Assembly (NCBI RefSeq): GCF_000002985.6
Contig: NC_003280.10
Coordinates: 11,776,501-11,840,500 of the forward strand
Reading direction: 5' to 3'
Length of the DNA stretch: 64,000 nt
DNA from: Caenorhabditis elegans
Lineage: Eukaryota > Nematoda > Chromadorea > Rhabditida > Rhabditidae
The first letter of the stretch is position 1. Every line of letters begins with the position of its first letter. Both the position numbers and the translations under genes were made by a program. This document shows positions 22,537 to 35,873 of the stretch, in pieces. Below the pieces are notes generated by a model that saw only the letters and a program-made list of their open reading frames with translations, searched no databases and was not told the origin of the DNA.

Positions 22537-25500
22537 ATGTCGTCAAAACCATTTGGATATGTTTACGATGAGAGAATGCTTGGACATGAATGCAAATACG
22601 ACAGTACTATGGCAGAATGCCCTAAGAGGATGAAGCTGATTTATGAGAGACTGCAGAAGGATAAGCTGCTTGATGGAGCTGTGAAGGTAGGTATTAAAGC
22701 ACGGGATTTCTGATAGTGGAAAATTTTCGGAGATTAAATGGAACATTCTGAAAACACTAATCTTTCTTTAGTAAAACCATTTAAATTCCAGATCGATGCT
22801 CGGGAAGCCAATGACTCTGAAATCCGCCTTAACCACCCCCAACAACTCATCGATGAAATCGTTAGCTTGAACTCCACTGAAAAATGCGAGGAATACTGCA
22901 AAGACAAAGAAATCCTTTGGACTTGCGAGAATACAAATGAAGCCGCCCGTGTTGCGATCGGTGGATCCATCGAGCTTGTGAAGGCTGCCATGGAGGGAAA
23001 GATCCATAATGGATTCGCAATGGTTCGTCCGCCAGGCCACCATTCCTATGGAAAAGTTGCACAGGGTTACTGTATTTTTAATAATGTAGCGATTGCCGCT
23101 AAATACGCAATCGAGAAGCTAGAAGTGAAGAAAGTTGCAATTGTGGACTTTGACTATCACGCTGGAAACGGTACTTATCAATCGGTAAAGGATGAGTCCA
23201 GAATTCATTTGACCTCCTTCCATGGCCATCATTTTGGAGCATTCTGGCCATTTAGCAGGGATTATGATTATGCAACTAATAGTCGTAAGTTTCTGACTTA
23301 AAACCCAAAAAAGTATTGCAAATTACAGAAAACACCTTATTCGTGCCGCTAAACGGGACAATGAACTCTGAAGGTGACTACGTTTCCGTATTCCATCACG
23401 TGCTGCTCCCCATGTTGGAGCAGTTCCAGCCAGAATTGATTCTCATCTCAGCAGGGTTTGACTCTGGATATTACGATGTTATGATGGAGTTTGGACAAGG
23501 AGTCAAGGCTCACGGGTGAGAAAATATTAAAATATTGTAGAAAAGTCCTAGCAATGACAGGCTGTTATTAGGGACAAAATACGCCCCCTGTCTTTGAGGA
23601 GAGAACTCCGATAGCATATGATTTAGGCGTGGCAATAGCAGGTAGAGGTAGTTACGGAGGCATGTAGAAATGGAGGCAAGTATCTACTTGATTTGATTTA
23701 CATACAGTGTGAGAAAGTTCTATAGGACCCCCCTCATTTTTGACGCTTCCCCTATTTTGAAAATTTTTTTTTGAAAAATTTTACCGTGGATTGATTTAAA
23801 ATGTCAAAATATGTGGGCACAAAAATTTTCAGAGGTGTACCTCTAAAACTGGCTGAGTACCAAAAAATGTTGGAAAATAAGGTGTGCAACTTCTATAGGA
23901 CCCCCTTATATTTTTGACGATTTCATTGAGAAAAAAGCGTTTTTGGAATGAATATCCCGTAAATGATTATGAAAATGAGAATAAACACAGTTTCAAGCAA
24001 TTTCCTATTGGCATTTGAGGGTTGACCCGCAACTGTCCTGTAACAGTCATGTAACAGAAGTTTCCACGTGTCACTTACCCTATCACAACCACACTTTATA
24101 AAATGAGACATGACACTGTTCTAACAACATTCGTACGTTTTTGGAAAAATCCGAAAAGTTTGAGCCCCGCTGCACCGCTGAAACCATGGGCCTATTATTT
24201 CAGGCCATTTCTCCGTTTCAGTGAGTACTAATCGGGTCCCGGTAAACCCCTAATCTTGAAAATTGTTTAATAAACTCTCACAATCATTGTGACCGTATCC
24301 GGCATCAGCAATAAGGATTTACTAGCCTCTGAGCTGACCCAGAATGAAATTGTCAATAAGGCAAGTTTTCCGTTCTAAAAGTGATGTTATTATGCATAAT
24401 TTCATAGACTCAGGGTAAAACCGAATATTTAGAACATTACAATAACAAAATCGTGACCAATTTTTTTTTGTGGATGCTAGCTTGATGTTCATGCAAGTTT
24501 ATTCAACAATTTTCAAAGTTAGGGGCTCACCGGGACCGGATTAGTACAACGGAGAAATGGCCTGAAATAATAGGCCCATGTACGGTTTCAGCGGTGCAGC
24601 GGAGCTCAAACTTTTCGGATTTTTCCAAAAACGTACGAATGTTGTTAGAACAGTGTCATGTCTCATTTTATAAAGTGTGGTTGTGATAGGGTAAGTGACA
24701 CGTGGAAACTTCTGTTACATGACTGTTACAGGACAGTTGCGGGTCAACCCTCAAATGCCAATAGGAAATTGCTTGAAACTGTGTTTATTCTCATTTTCAT
24801 AATCATTTACGGGATATTCATTCCAAAAACGCTTTTTTCTCAATGAAATCGTCAAAAATATAAGGGGGTCCTATAGAAGTTGCACACCTTATTTTCCAAC
24901 ATTTTTTGGTACGCAGCCAGTTTTAGAGGTACACCTCTGAAAATTTTTGTGCCCACATATTTTGACATTTTGAATCAATCCACGGTAAAATTTTTCAAAA
25001 AAAAATTTTCAAAATAGGTGAAGCGTCAAAAATGAAGGGGGTCCTATAGAACTTTCTCACACTGTATTTCCAGCATTAAAAAGTAATAAACATTGAGAGC
25101 AGTAAAATTTAAAATTTAAACTTGCCCAATGTCACCCGCTAATTTAAGCCTACTTCCAGATATGGTCATATGGCTCGTCTCCTCAGCCAAATTTGCCCTG
25201 GAAAGATCCTCGCTATATTAGAAGGTGGCTATCATCCCTACAACTACACCGAGAGCGCTTCTATGATGGTCCGAGGACTTCTCAATCTTCCTCTCCCGCG
25301 CCTCGACATCCCTGAAAGAATCTCCGGAGCTCTCCTAGAAACTACCTGGAACATTCTGAATCATCACTCGGAATGGTACCCGAAGCTTGGAGAACGACTG
25401 AAACTCCTGGAGCACCAGCAGAAAGAGCTTGGACTACCACAATTCGCATTTGATCAGACAATGTTTTTGGGTGAGAAGATGAGAAAGATGTATGATGATA

Positions 25501-25856
25501 TGAAGAAGCATAGGATTGTCAGAACTAGAGAATGGTTTCCAGAAATGTCAGATGATCAGGTGGCAGTTTGTAAGCAGAAGATAGATGAATATATCCAAGA
25601 ATACGAATTCACTTCCGAGCATCCTACTCCAAGTGAATCACAGCTAGTTGCTCAGTGTGTCTGGGATGAAGCTGCGAGGTCTGACGCCTTCCTCCAAGCA
25701 ATCCCATTTGCCACGGCTTTGGTCCAAGAATTCAATGCTTTTGTGGAAGGGAAGAGGGAGAATATGATGATTTGCGATCGTGAACTTTACACGGAAGCTG
25801 TTAAAAGCGGAGTCTTGGAAGCTCACACACCGATCACTACAACTCGCCCTGAATAA
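22537..25856 (+). CDS. hda-5: class II histone deacetylase
   Basis: Zn-dependent lysine deacetylase of the HDAC class II fold. Exons: 22537-22686, 22792-23284, 23329-23515 and 25160-25856, all in phase. The catalytic core is complete: RPPGHHSYG (charge-relay His pair), CIFNNVAIAA, IVDFDYHAGNGT (zinc-binding Asp and His), ISAGFDSGY (zinc Asp) and LEGGYHPYN (transition-state Tyr). After the deacetylase domain there is a C-terminal extension of about 190 residues, rich in charged helices (LGEKMRKMYDDMKKH) and of unknown role. The third intron is 1.64 kb only because it carries a palindromic element; without it the intron would be about 0.28 kb. A poly(A) signal AATAAA follows at about 25890. The symbol rests on family match and synteny with dna-2. 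Confidence 0.88.
23705..25064. mobile_element. 1.36 kb palindromic Tc1/mariner-type non-autonomous element
   Basis: A near-perfect foldback in the third intron of hda-5. It begins CAGTGTGAGAAAGTTCTATA, ends with the reverse complement, and is flanked by TA on both sides (23703-23704 and 25065-25066), as for Tc1/mariner insertions. The arms are about 560 bp each (to about 24275 and from about 24495) and so alike that the same 62-codon frame appears in mirror image at 23923-24111 and 24658-24846. The roughly 220 bp centre carries no transposase, so any mobility must be supplied in trans. Confidence 0.88.
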
Positions 25857-26068
25857 TTTTTGATGGGTTATCATGTGCTTTGTGATCCAAATAAATGTAT
25901 TGCAAATTCTCTAAAAATCTAATACATATGTGTGTCCCTGCAAATAACCTGTTTCGGGAGTTAAAATATTTTCCTGACAGTCTAAATGGAGTCTAATAGT
26001 AAGATGGCCTTTATTAAACCTTTCCACTTCATCAGTCCATGTGTCTCGTTAGCGGACCATAAATTGAT

Positions 26069-26283
26069 AAATTGATAAATTGATAAGAAAAGTGGTGTCT
26101 TAACTGATAACAAGCAATTTTGTGAACAATACTTGTTTTACTGACATTTCTATAGGGGTTTTTTGTGGCTTCTAAGTTTTTTATTGATTTTTTTTATGAT
26201 AGCGCTCAATTGTTATCAGTTCTAGTTTTCCTTGGCTCAAGTTTCCAGTTTCCTCGTTCTAAAAAGACAAAACAAGTAATTTT
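26069..26283 (+). repeat. duplicated copy of 20828-21045
   Basis: It shares GTCTTAACTGATAACAAGCA, a TTGTTATCAGTTCTA block, CCTTGGCTCAAGTTTCCA and CCTCGTTCTAAAAA with the region after the 205-residue protein gene. It joins directly to the end of hda-5 exon 2 at about 26290, marking the breakpoint of a chimeric tandem duplication. Confidence 0.8.
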
Positions 26284-26369
26284 CAGCAATTCAGCAGGGA
26301 TTATGATTATGCAACTAATAGTCGTTAATTTCTGATTTAGAAATTTCAAATAAGTATTATAAATTACAG

Positions 26370-27425
26370 CAAACACCCTATTTGTGCCGCTGAACGGGAC
26401 AATGAACTCTGAAGGAGACTACGTTTCCGTGTTCCATCACGTGTTGCTTACAATGTTAGAGCAGTTTCAACCAGAGTTGATTCTTATCTCGGCAGGTTTT
26501 GACTCAGGATATTACGATGTTATGATGGAGTTTGGACAAGGAGTCAAGGCTAACGGGTGAGAAAATTTGAAGTTCTCGTAGAAAAAACTAGGTTTTGAAT
26601 CAATTATAACTTTAACAGTCCAATATCATACGAGGGGTTTAAGTAGTCACGTTTAGGTATGAGTAGGAATGTTTAAGGTATGATATCGCCCGCTACTTAC
26701 CAAATGTCACCCGCTAACTTAAGCCTACTTCCAGGTATGGTCATATGGCTTGTCTCCTCAACCAAATCTGCCCTGGAAAGATCCTCGCTATATTAGAAGG
26801 TGGCTATCATCCCTACAACTACACCGAGAGCGCTTCTATGATGGTTCGAGGACTTCTCAATCTTCCTATCCCGCGCCTCGACATCCCTGAAAGAATCTCC
26901 GGAGCTCTCCTAGAAACTACCTGGAACATTCTGAATCATCACTCGGAATGGTACCCGAAGCTTGGAGAACGACTGAAACTCCTGGAGCACCAACAGAAAG
27001 AGCTTGGACTACCACAATTCGCATTTGATCAGACAATGTTTTTGGGTGAGAAGATGAGAAAGATGTATGATGATATGAAGAAGCATAGGATTGTCAGAAC
27101 TAGAGAATGGTTTCCAGAAATGTCAGATGATCAGGTGGCAGTTTGTAAGCAGAAGATAGATGAATATATCCAAGAATACGAATTCACTTCCGAGCATCCT
27201 ACTCCAAGTGAATCACAGCTAGTTGCTCAGTGTGTCTGGGATGAAGCTGCGAGGTCTGACGCCTTCCTCCAAGCAATCCCATTTGCCACTGCTTTGGTCC
27301 AAGAATTCAATGCTTTTGTGGAAGGGAAGAGGGAGAATATGATGATTTGCGATCGTGAACTTTGCACGGAAGCTGTTAAAAGCGGAGTCTTGGAAGCTCA
27401 CACACCGATCACTCGCCCTGAATAA
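26370..27425 (+). pseudogene. truncated tandem copy of hda-5 (exons 3 and 4 only)
   Basis: It contains counterparts of hda-5 exon 3 (26370-26556) and exon 4 (26735-27425), in frame throughout and ending in TAA. About 30 bp of exon 2 remain at about 26290-26325, but its donor is altered from GTAAGT to GTTAAT. The copy lacks the GHH and DxH catalytic motifs, so it cannot be an active deacetylase; it keeps ISAGFDSGY and LEGGYHP. Changes include His to Asn before the exon junction, Arg to Cys and Ser to Asn early in exon 4, and loss of two Thr near the end. Exon 4 and the 3'UTR are almost identical to hda-5, while exon 3 differs more. Its intron is 178 bp and lacks the palindromic element. A short product from ATG 26402 is possible. 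Confidence 0.75.
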
Positions 27426-27902
27426 TTTTTGATGGGTTATCATGTGCTTTGTGATCCAAATAAATGTATTGCAAATTCTCTAAAAATCTAATACATATGT
27501 GTGTCCCAGCAAATAACATGCTTAAGTTAGGGTATTAAAACAATAACTGATTTAATGAAGTCTAAGATGAACTTTATTAAACCTTTCCACTTCATCAGTT
27601 CATGTGACAAAGGCCTTTGTCACAGTTCTTCCTAGAGTTCCCTGAATTGTGTGTTTGACTTGTATTTACATTTGTATTTCAAAATTGTTTTAATTTCTCA
27701 AGCTTTCTTGTATTCTCCGAACTGAAAACTCCTAGAACTTCCGTAATATTCATCAAACCTTGCAAATGTTCTGAGATCATTTTTTGATAACTTAAAATTT
27801 GTGAAAACTCTTGAAACAGTCGAGGACTGTAAAACATTATCAAAAGTTCCTAGAATCTTGCAAAAAATTAAGTGCTTTCTGAAAAGTTGTTCACATTTTC
27901 TT

Positions 27903-28255
27903 ATTAAAAGGCTGAGTAGTGGTAGTGTACCACTGCCACTCAAGAGGTCGCAAGTTCAGTCCCACCTCACCCCAAAGACTGACCCACTCGGAAAATGGGT
28001 AGTTAATTTGGTTCACGAAAGGTTATATCGCGAGTCCCCGTATGGCTTAAATTCGTACTAGAAGAGATATAAACTCCACCAGTAACCGTAATCTCTGGTC
28101 CGCAGGAGGCTTTGTCGGCCAACTCTCAAACCGAACGGCACACCTTTACCTTTTACCAGAAGTTTAAGACTAGCGGGCCCGCCAGTTGTATTGGGTGTAT
28201 GTATGGCAAGTCACGTTGCCGGAAGTATGTTCTCGGCTTCGCTTCGAACGTGTTA
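27903..28255 (+). repeat. tRNA-derived SINE-like sequence
   Basis: GGCTGAGTAGTGGTAGTG has an A-box-like TAGTGGTAGTG, and CGCAAGTTCAGTCCC about 40 bp later has a B-box-like core, in the spacing of a pol III internal promoter. A GC-richer tail unlike its surroundings follows. Family identity is not established; a tRNA pseudogene is the alternative. Confidence 0.3.
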
Positions 28256-28332
28256 GAGGGTTTGGGCAAATTGCAGTGAGTCAATGGGAGTCTTCTTGAT
28301 CATTGAGCTCGGTTTGACCAAAAACAGAGTGA

Positions 28333-28673
28333 AAGCTGAGTTATGATTTATCGAAATTTGAGAAAGCTTTATATCGAGGGCGACACTCCGATGATTTACA
28401 TAAAATCGAGCACTTCTATTCGAATTCCGAGTGCTCACAAAAAACGGGGAAGACTCTAACAAGGAGATGTAGGAAAAAATCTTTCTGGAGGAAGTCGTCT
28501 TTTGATTTCGTTTTCTTCAATAATGACAATTTAGGGAAAGACGTTCGAAAACCGCTTACCACTGATAATTCAGCGGGAAAAGGAATATTTGAAAATTTTA
28601 TCACAGCATTGTACTCATTATTAAATTCCCGAAAGAGAGCCAAAGAGTTGAAGTTGTTATCTTGTAAGCTGGT
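28333..28673 (+). pseudogene. orphan coding-like exon
   Basis: A 114-codon open stretch with protein-like composition (LSKFEKALYRGRHSDDLHKI, then FENFITALYSLLNSRKRAKE) ends at a plausible GTAAGC donor. No start codon or in-phase acceptor is evident upstream, and splicing to the next plausible exon at 29198 does not keep frame. It is probably a remnant of a gene broken by the repeats around it. I do not recognise the family. Confidence 0.35.
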
Positions 28674-28837
28674 TGATTTGTAGAAAAAAACAAGTTTTGG
28701 CCTGAAAATTGAAAAAAAAAATATATATATATCTTGGCAGAGCATTGTTAATGTGACGAAAATTTATCTTCCAAAAGATATTTCAAAATATATTCCTTAA
28801 TCATGAAGAAATCACTGATTTTAACGGAAATTGCCAA

Positions 28838-29047
28838 AAAACTGAGGGGGTGCTATAGAAGTTGGGCGGTCGTTTTTTCAACTTTTTGACCTAATTCCCG
28901 TAATTTTTGAGATATCATCATGAAAATTGGGGAGCATAGGTTTTTCAACATTTGCTATCGAACTGCATTAACACTTTTTCAAAATATATTTTGGAGAGCC
29001 TCAAACTACCAAATTAGAGGGGGGTGCTATAGAAGTTGTGCGCACTG
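28838..29047. mobile_element. Tc1/mariner-type MITE fragment
   Basis: The right end reads CTATAGAAGTTGTGCGCACTG followed by TA. A second inward copy of GGGGGTGCTATAGAAGTTG lies at about 28846. The ends resemble those of the palindromic element in hda-5 (CAGTGNG, then CTATAGGACCCCC). No matching left terminus was found, so it is incomplete or rearranged. Confidence 0.45.
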
Positions 29048-29197
29048 TACTAATAATTCGATGGATCTGTTTTTCTATCGGATAGTAAAATTCCAAGAAC
29101 ACCGAGATTTTCTGCCAGTAAGAAAGCAATTTTAAACAATTATAATTCCTCAGAAAAAAAACTTTTGAGAAATTAAATAAAATCTATATTTTTGCAG

Positions 29198-29363
29198 GGA
29201 TGGAATAGAGAGAGTGGATTGTGAAGATGGAAAAGATGTATTGAGCGATGACGGATTAATTGCTACAATAAAATACAAGAACTGTGGTATTGATTTTCTT
29301 GTATGGCACGAGAAATTCCCAATTGATTTAATGCAACGTTTTGAAATGAGAAACAAAATTTAA
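29198..29363 (+). pseudogene. orphan terminal exon
   Basis: After TTTTTGCAG an open frame of 54 codons runs to TAA at 29361 (GIERVDCEDGKDVLSDDGLI, then DFLVWHEKFPIDLMQRFEM). Composition and the sharp acceptor suggest a real last exon. The matching 5' exons are missing or scrambled, and the exon at 28333-28673 ends in the wrong phase. Confidence 0.35.
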
Positions 29364-30068
29364 TTTTTTTTGATTGTCCAGTTAAACTCCCAGTTAAATG
29401 ATAAATAAAAAAACAGCTTCCCCATTTCTTGTAGTTTTTTTCAATTGAGTTTCAGTGTACATTCTATCTAAAAAAAATGGTAGCGGATTTATAACCTCTC
29501 GGATTATACTTGAGAGTTAATTTATTTGAATACTTTCGGGTTTACAGAAGAATAATATCGATAGTGATGGAACGAAGTAACGATGGAAAAAAGAGGAGGA
29601 GAAATCTGGGGTGGGGACGATAACTGTAGAGCAGACGGAAAAATAACTCAAACTACACACAATCATAAATAAATCGCTTAAAAATACTAAACATCCATAG
29701 TGCCTACTCTTTGCTCCTTGCAGCGCAACTTCTCCTTCTATAAAAAATTCAAACAGGAATCGCGCATTTTCCAGACTATGAAATAAGCGATATTAATGTT
29801 TGTGGCAACCATAACCTGATGGTAGACGATGGGAGATGATGGAAAGTGATAATTGGACAGGTAAGTATTTGTGCATTGTCTGTTTTATAAAACGTTTTTT
29901 TGATAAAGCTATATTTATTAATTTATTTTTAAAAATTCAACTATAACATTAACAACGTGAACATTGAAGTGCAGAATAAAAAATAAAAAAGTTTTTAAAA
30001 ATTACACAAATTTCAATCGATTCGTAAGTATTGTGCATCATTTCTCGAATTACCCGGAAAGCGACAAA

Positions 30069-32263
<2,195 letters not shown>

Positions 32264-32594
32264 AAAGAAGCGCGTGGTTCATCTTTTCTCTGAAAGCTTT
32301 CTCCAACAATGCCATCTCGTCTGATGCTCAACTCTATTGATATAATAGTATAAAGTTCCCCCGCCCGTTTACACAACTTTTTACCCATTCCGTTTCTATT
32401 AAATACCTTATCACTTCATCTTTTGCAATGAATATTATAACCAAACAATTTTCATTGACCATCCGATATACAGTTCCGGCCAGCAATTTTATGAAAGTTC
32501 GGATTTTTTGTTGATAATTTTGAAAATTATTTGAGGAGTAAAACACAAAAACTAGAAGTTTCAACTATGAAAGTTTGACTGGTTTTTTTTAAAT

Positions 32595-32735
32595 ACAGAA
32601 ACGAAAAACTTATATTTCGTCTAGACCTAGAAAATTTCTGTAGATCAGATTTACTGGGCGCGAGAATTTGAACATTAAAAATGTGTTGACCGCGCATCTT
32701 CCCAGAGGGCAAGCATCTATAGCCACTCATTTCTC
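32595..32735 (+). promoter_or_regulatory. conserved upstream block of first MGGC gene
   Basis: This shares with 34043-34175 the strings GTCTAGACCTA, TAGATCA, TTGACCGCGCATCTTCC, AGAGGGCAA and ATAGCCACTCATTTC in the same order. The blocks sit about 120-260 bp before the two paralogous start codons and are better kept than the introns, which suggests promoter function. Confidence 0.5.
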
Positions 32736-32854
32736 TTATTTACTAATTTTGCCCTATTTTGCCCTTACATACAATTTTTTTTGACTTATCTCTTCTTGCT
32801 ATTACTTTTTTTCTTCATTATTATTTATTAAAATGGAGTTTTTTTCAGTTCACA

Positions 32855-33682
32855 ATGGGCGGATGCTTTTCCCGCAGAAACAATGAGGTCGGACAACGAC
32901 CAAATCTCCAGCCGCCTCTGCCACCAGCACAAGTGGAACGAATCGGGGATCCTATAGTTCGAGATCCAGGTGAGTACAGTACTCCTACAGTAACCCCCGC
33001 CATGGAAAACGTTTTCCGGGTTCTATCCCGCAATAAATTTGAAAAAGAAACTTAACACCTGGTCGTTCGAAATCTAGGAATAGGCGAAGCTCTTAGTACG
33101 GCCTTTCGAATTTTGTCCCAGTATCTCTAGATTAAGCTTGGTAAATTGGACTGAAAGAGACGCCCGGCTTCAGGTTATTTCGGCACTCGGCGGCAACTTC
33201 TTGTCCTACTTTGACATAAAAATATTGACTTGGTTCAGAGGATGTCAAAACTTAGCCCACTGTTGGGAAGACTTTGTTCAGGCTTTCTCCAATTTTCGCC
33301 AATGTTTTCTAGAAAATCACATGAAAAGTTTGGATCAGACTTGGGCTAAACTTGGAGGTGGTCTGAAAAAAGTCTCACCCGAGTTTTGCCCAAGTTTTCC
33401 CATCTTCTGAAGCTAGTCAACCTTCTGGTCCTATTCCGGAATATCTGAAATTTTGGAGAATAAACATTTTGAGTTCTGAAAAATAAGAATATTCAAATAA
33501 TCCGCACTACAATTATCTTTTCAGCCGAACCCGCCCAGCCCATGTTCCTGCCACCTCGCCAGCCACCGGGTCAAGCACCAAATCCACGAACAGTGGAAAT
33601 CATTCACGATGAACTTGAACAAGAGCCAGAAGCCGTCGGAGCCCCCGCCGCCGAAGAAGAACAGTTGGATCATCAACAGTAG
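32855..33682 (+). CDS. small MGGC acylation-motif protein, copy 1
   Basis: Two exons (32855-32969 and 33525-33682) encode 90 residues. The N-terminus MGGCFSRRNN fits N-myristoylation at Gly2 with palmitoylation at Cys4 and nearby basic residues, which would place it on membranes. The rest is Pro-rich (LQPPLPPAQ, MFLPPRQPPG), followed by an acidic end (DELEQEPEAVGA, EEEQLDHQQ). There is no known domain. It is paired in tandem with copy 2 at 34296; exon structure, intron phase (1) and 3' flank (TGTCTGTAAAATAAAT) are shared. Function is unknown. Confidence 0.7.
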
Positions 33683-34042
33683 ATCCACACAAGTCGGGAT
33701 TATATCTAAATTTCGATTATTTCAATTCCTTCCAATCATATCAATGTATCGGCGTCTATATTTTCTATTCGTAAACATGATTGTCTGTAAAATAAATCAA
33801 TGTATTTATTGAGAGTTTTAGAAGCATCTGGTGAAGTAGTCGGGATTGTAGGGCAGTCTTAGTACATCGTTTTATTCGCTTGAAGGCAACTAACTTTTAG
33901 TTCAGTTATCGTTGGGACAAGAGCAGTGATTCTGATTACCTGCGCCCAGTCTAAAAACTCAACAGATCTTGTCTGGAATTTGCATTCGCGGAAAAATAAG
34001 TTTGCAGCATATGTGTTGTTTTTTTTTATTAAAAAAAAACAA

Positions 34043-34175
34043 AAAAACCTATATTTTGTCTAGACCTACAAAATTTCGGTAGATCAAACTTACTCGGCGC
34101 GTGAATTTTAACAGAAATTTGTTCATTGACCGCGCATCTTCCTAGAGGGCAACGATCGATAGCCACTCATTTCCG
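34043..34175 (+). promoter_or_regulatory. conserved upstream block of second MGGC gene
   Basis: Counterpart of 32595-32735, with the same motif order ending in ATAGCCACTCATTTCC, about 120 bp before the ATG at 34296. Confidence 0.5.
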
Positions 34176-34295
34176 CCGCTCACTCTTGTTTTGCCTCTCC
34201 CGACAGTTCGCAGTTTTTCTTCTATATTTCTCTTCTGGTTTTTTCAACTTCTGTCTTTTTTAATAATACAAAAAATTGATTTTCTTCAGTTCAAA

Positions 34296-35042
34296 ATGGG
34301 CGGATGCTTTTCCCGCGGAAGCAGCGAGATCGGACCGGGACCATGGCCATCACTAGAATCCCAGCCACCAGCCCCAGGGGATCAGCCAGTTCAAGGACCT
34401 GGTAAGTAAAGGCTCACAGTACTCCGACACTTCCCCCAGTCGATCTCCATGAGAAGCAGTTTTCCAGTTTCTTTTCCGCAGCTAAATCTTTTTGAGTAAG
34501 TTAGCTGAAAATCCTTAATAGGCTAACGTTTGTACGACTTGTCAGTCCTCACTAGATCAACCGTAACCCTTCTCTCACTAGACTAGGCTAGGTGAACCGG
34601 ACTAAAGTGGACGTCCGGCTTCTGGGTTCTAAGATTCAGGATTATCGTATCTCCGGTCAATTTTTGTCCGAGTTTGTAACAATTAGGCTTCAGAGGTTGG
34701 CAATTCTTGGGCCGAATTTTTGCAAAACTTTTTCCAGGCTGCACCCAAGTTTAGCTCAAAAACATCCTAAACGTGGCCCAAACAAAGTCTTGCCAAAGTT
34801 TCCCCAACTTTTTTGTCATATTCTGAATCAGAAAACCTCAACTTTGAGTTTTGAAAGAGATTTCCAACAACCTCCAATTTTCAGCTGACCCCGCCATGCT
34901 CCCGCCACCTCACCAGCAACCAGGTCAAGCACCAGATCCACCAGCAGCGGCTCAAGATGAACTTGAACAAGAGCCAGAAGCCGTAGCAGCCCCCGTCGCA
35001 GCTCCTGCCGCCGAAGAAGAACAGTTGGATCATCAGCAGTAG
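34296..35042 (+). CDS. small MGGC acylation-motif protein, copy 2
   Basis: Two exons (34296-34401 and 34885-35042) encode 87 residues. It begins MGGCFSRGSSEIGPG and ends AAEEEQLDHQQ like copy 1, with a Pro-rich middle that has drifted (PSLESQPPAPG, MLPPPHQQPG) and an Ala/Val expansion (VAAPVAAPAAEEEQ). The two second exons have equal length (158 bp). Preservation of both ends while the middle diverges suggests that the acylated N-terminus and acidic C-terminus matter. Confidence 0.7.
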
Positions 35043-35873
35043 ATTCACACAAGTCGGGATTATAATGGCTAAATTTCAATTTTTTTTTTCAATTTTTTTC
35101 CACTCATTTGATTGTATCGGCGTCTATATTTTCTTTTCGTAAACATGATTGTCTGTAAAATAAATTAATGTTTTTATTGAGCATGGTAGAAGCATCTGGT
35201 GAAGGGAACTAGCTTTCAGTGACCAATTCAAACGTTTATCATCGACTTGAGAAACTTATATTCGAATAAGGAGTTTCCGTTCATAGGCTACCAGGCCTAT
35301 TTGGGAAACCATAAATCCATCCACGAGTAGGGATGGATCTAGAACTACATGTTATATGCCGGGAAATAGGACTGGAATTGTCTAGTTGAATGCTTGGTTT
35401 TATCTGAAAAAATAACTTCGTTTTTGATACCTAAAGTTTTATTGAACACCGATGAAACTTCGATGTGTTTAGATTGCAAGCGGAAAAGCAGTTTTTGCAA
35501 AAATGTGATTTTTTTTGCAATCTGAAGCTACAAGAATGAGATTTTGCAAGAGAAATTTGAAAATTGATATGTTCTATAGTGGTTTTTATCAAGTTTCTTT
35601 TTTTAATGATTCCTGTAAGACTATGTTGTACAAACGATAACCACGTGGAAACTATTATTCTCCTTCAAGGATCATATTTTTCGTGTCGAGACCAAATACC
35701 GTAGCCTCATAAATCGTCAAAAATATCAGCTGATTAATAAGCAATTTCCAAGTTTTTAATCCTTTAATCCTTATTCGAATTAGAAAATGTTATCACTATA
35801 CAATACACTTCATTATTACAGACACAAAATTTCAAGTTCAAAGCTATAATTCAAAAGAATATTATTATGGCAA

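Noticed and set aside
23923-24846. Two identical 62-codon frames in mirror image
   Set aside because: They lie in the arms of the palindromic element and reflect its symmetry; no transposase motif is present.
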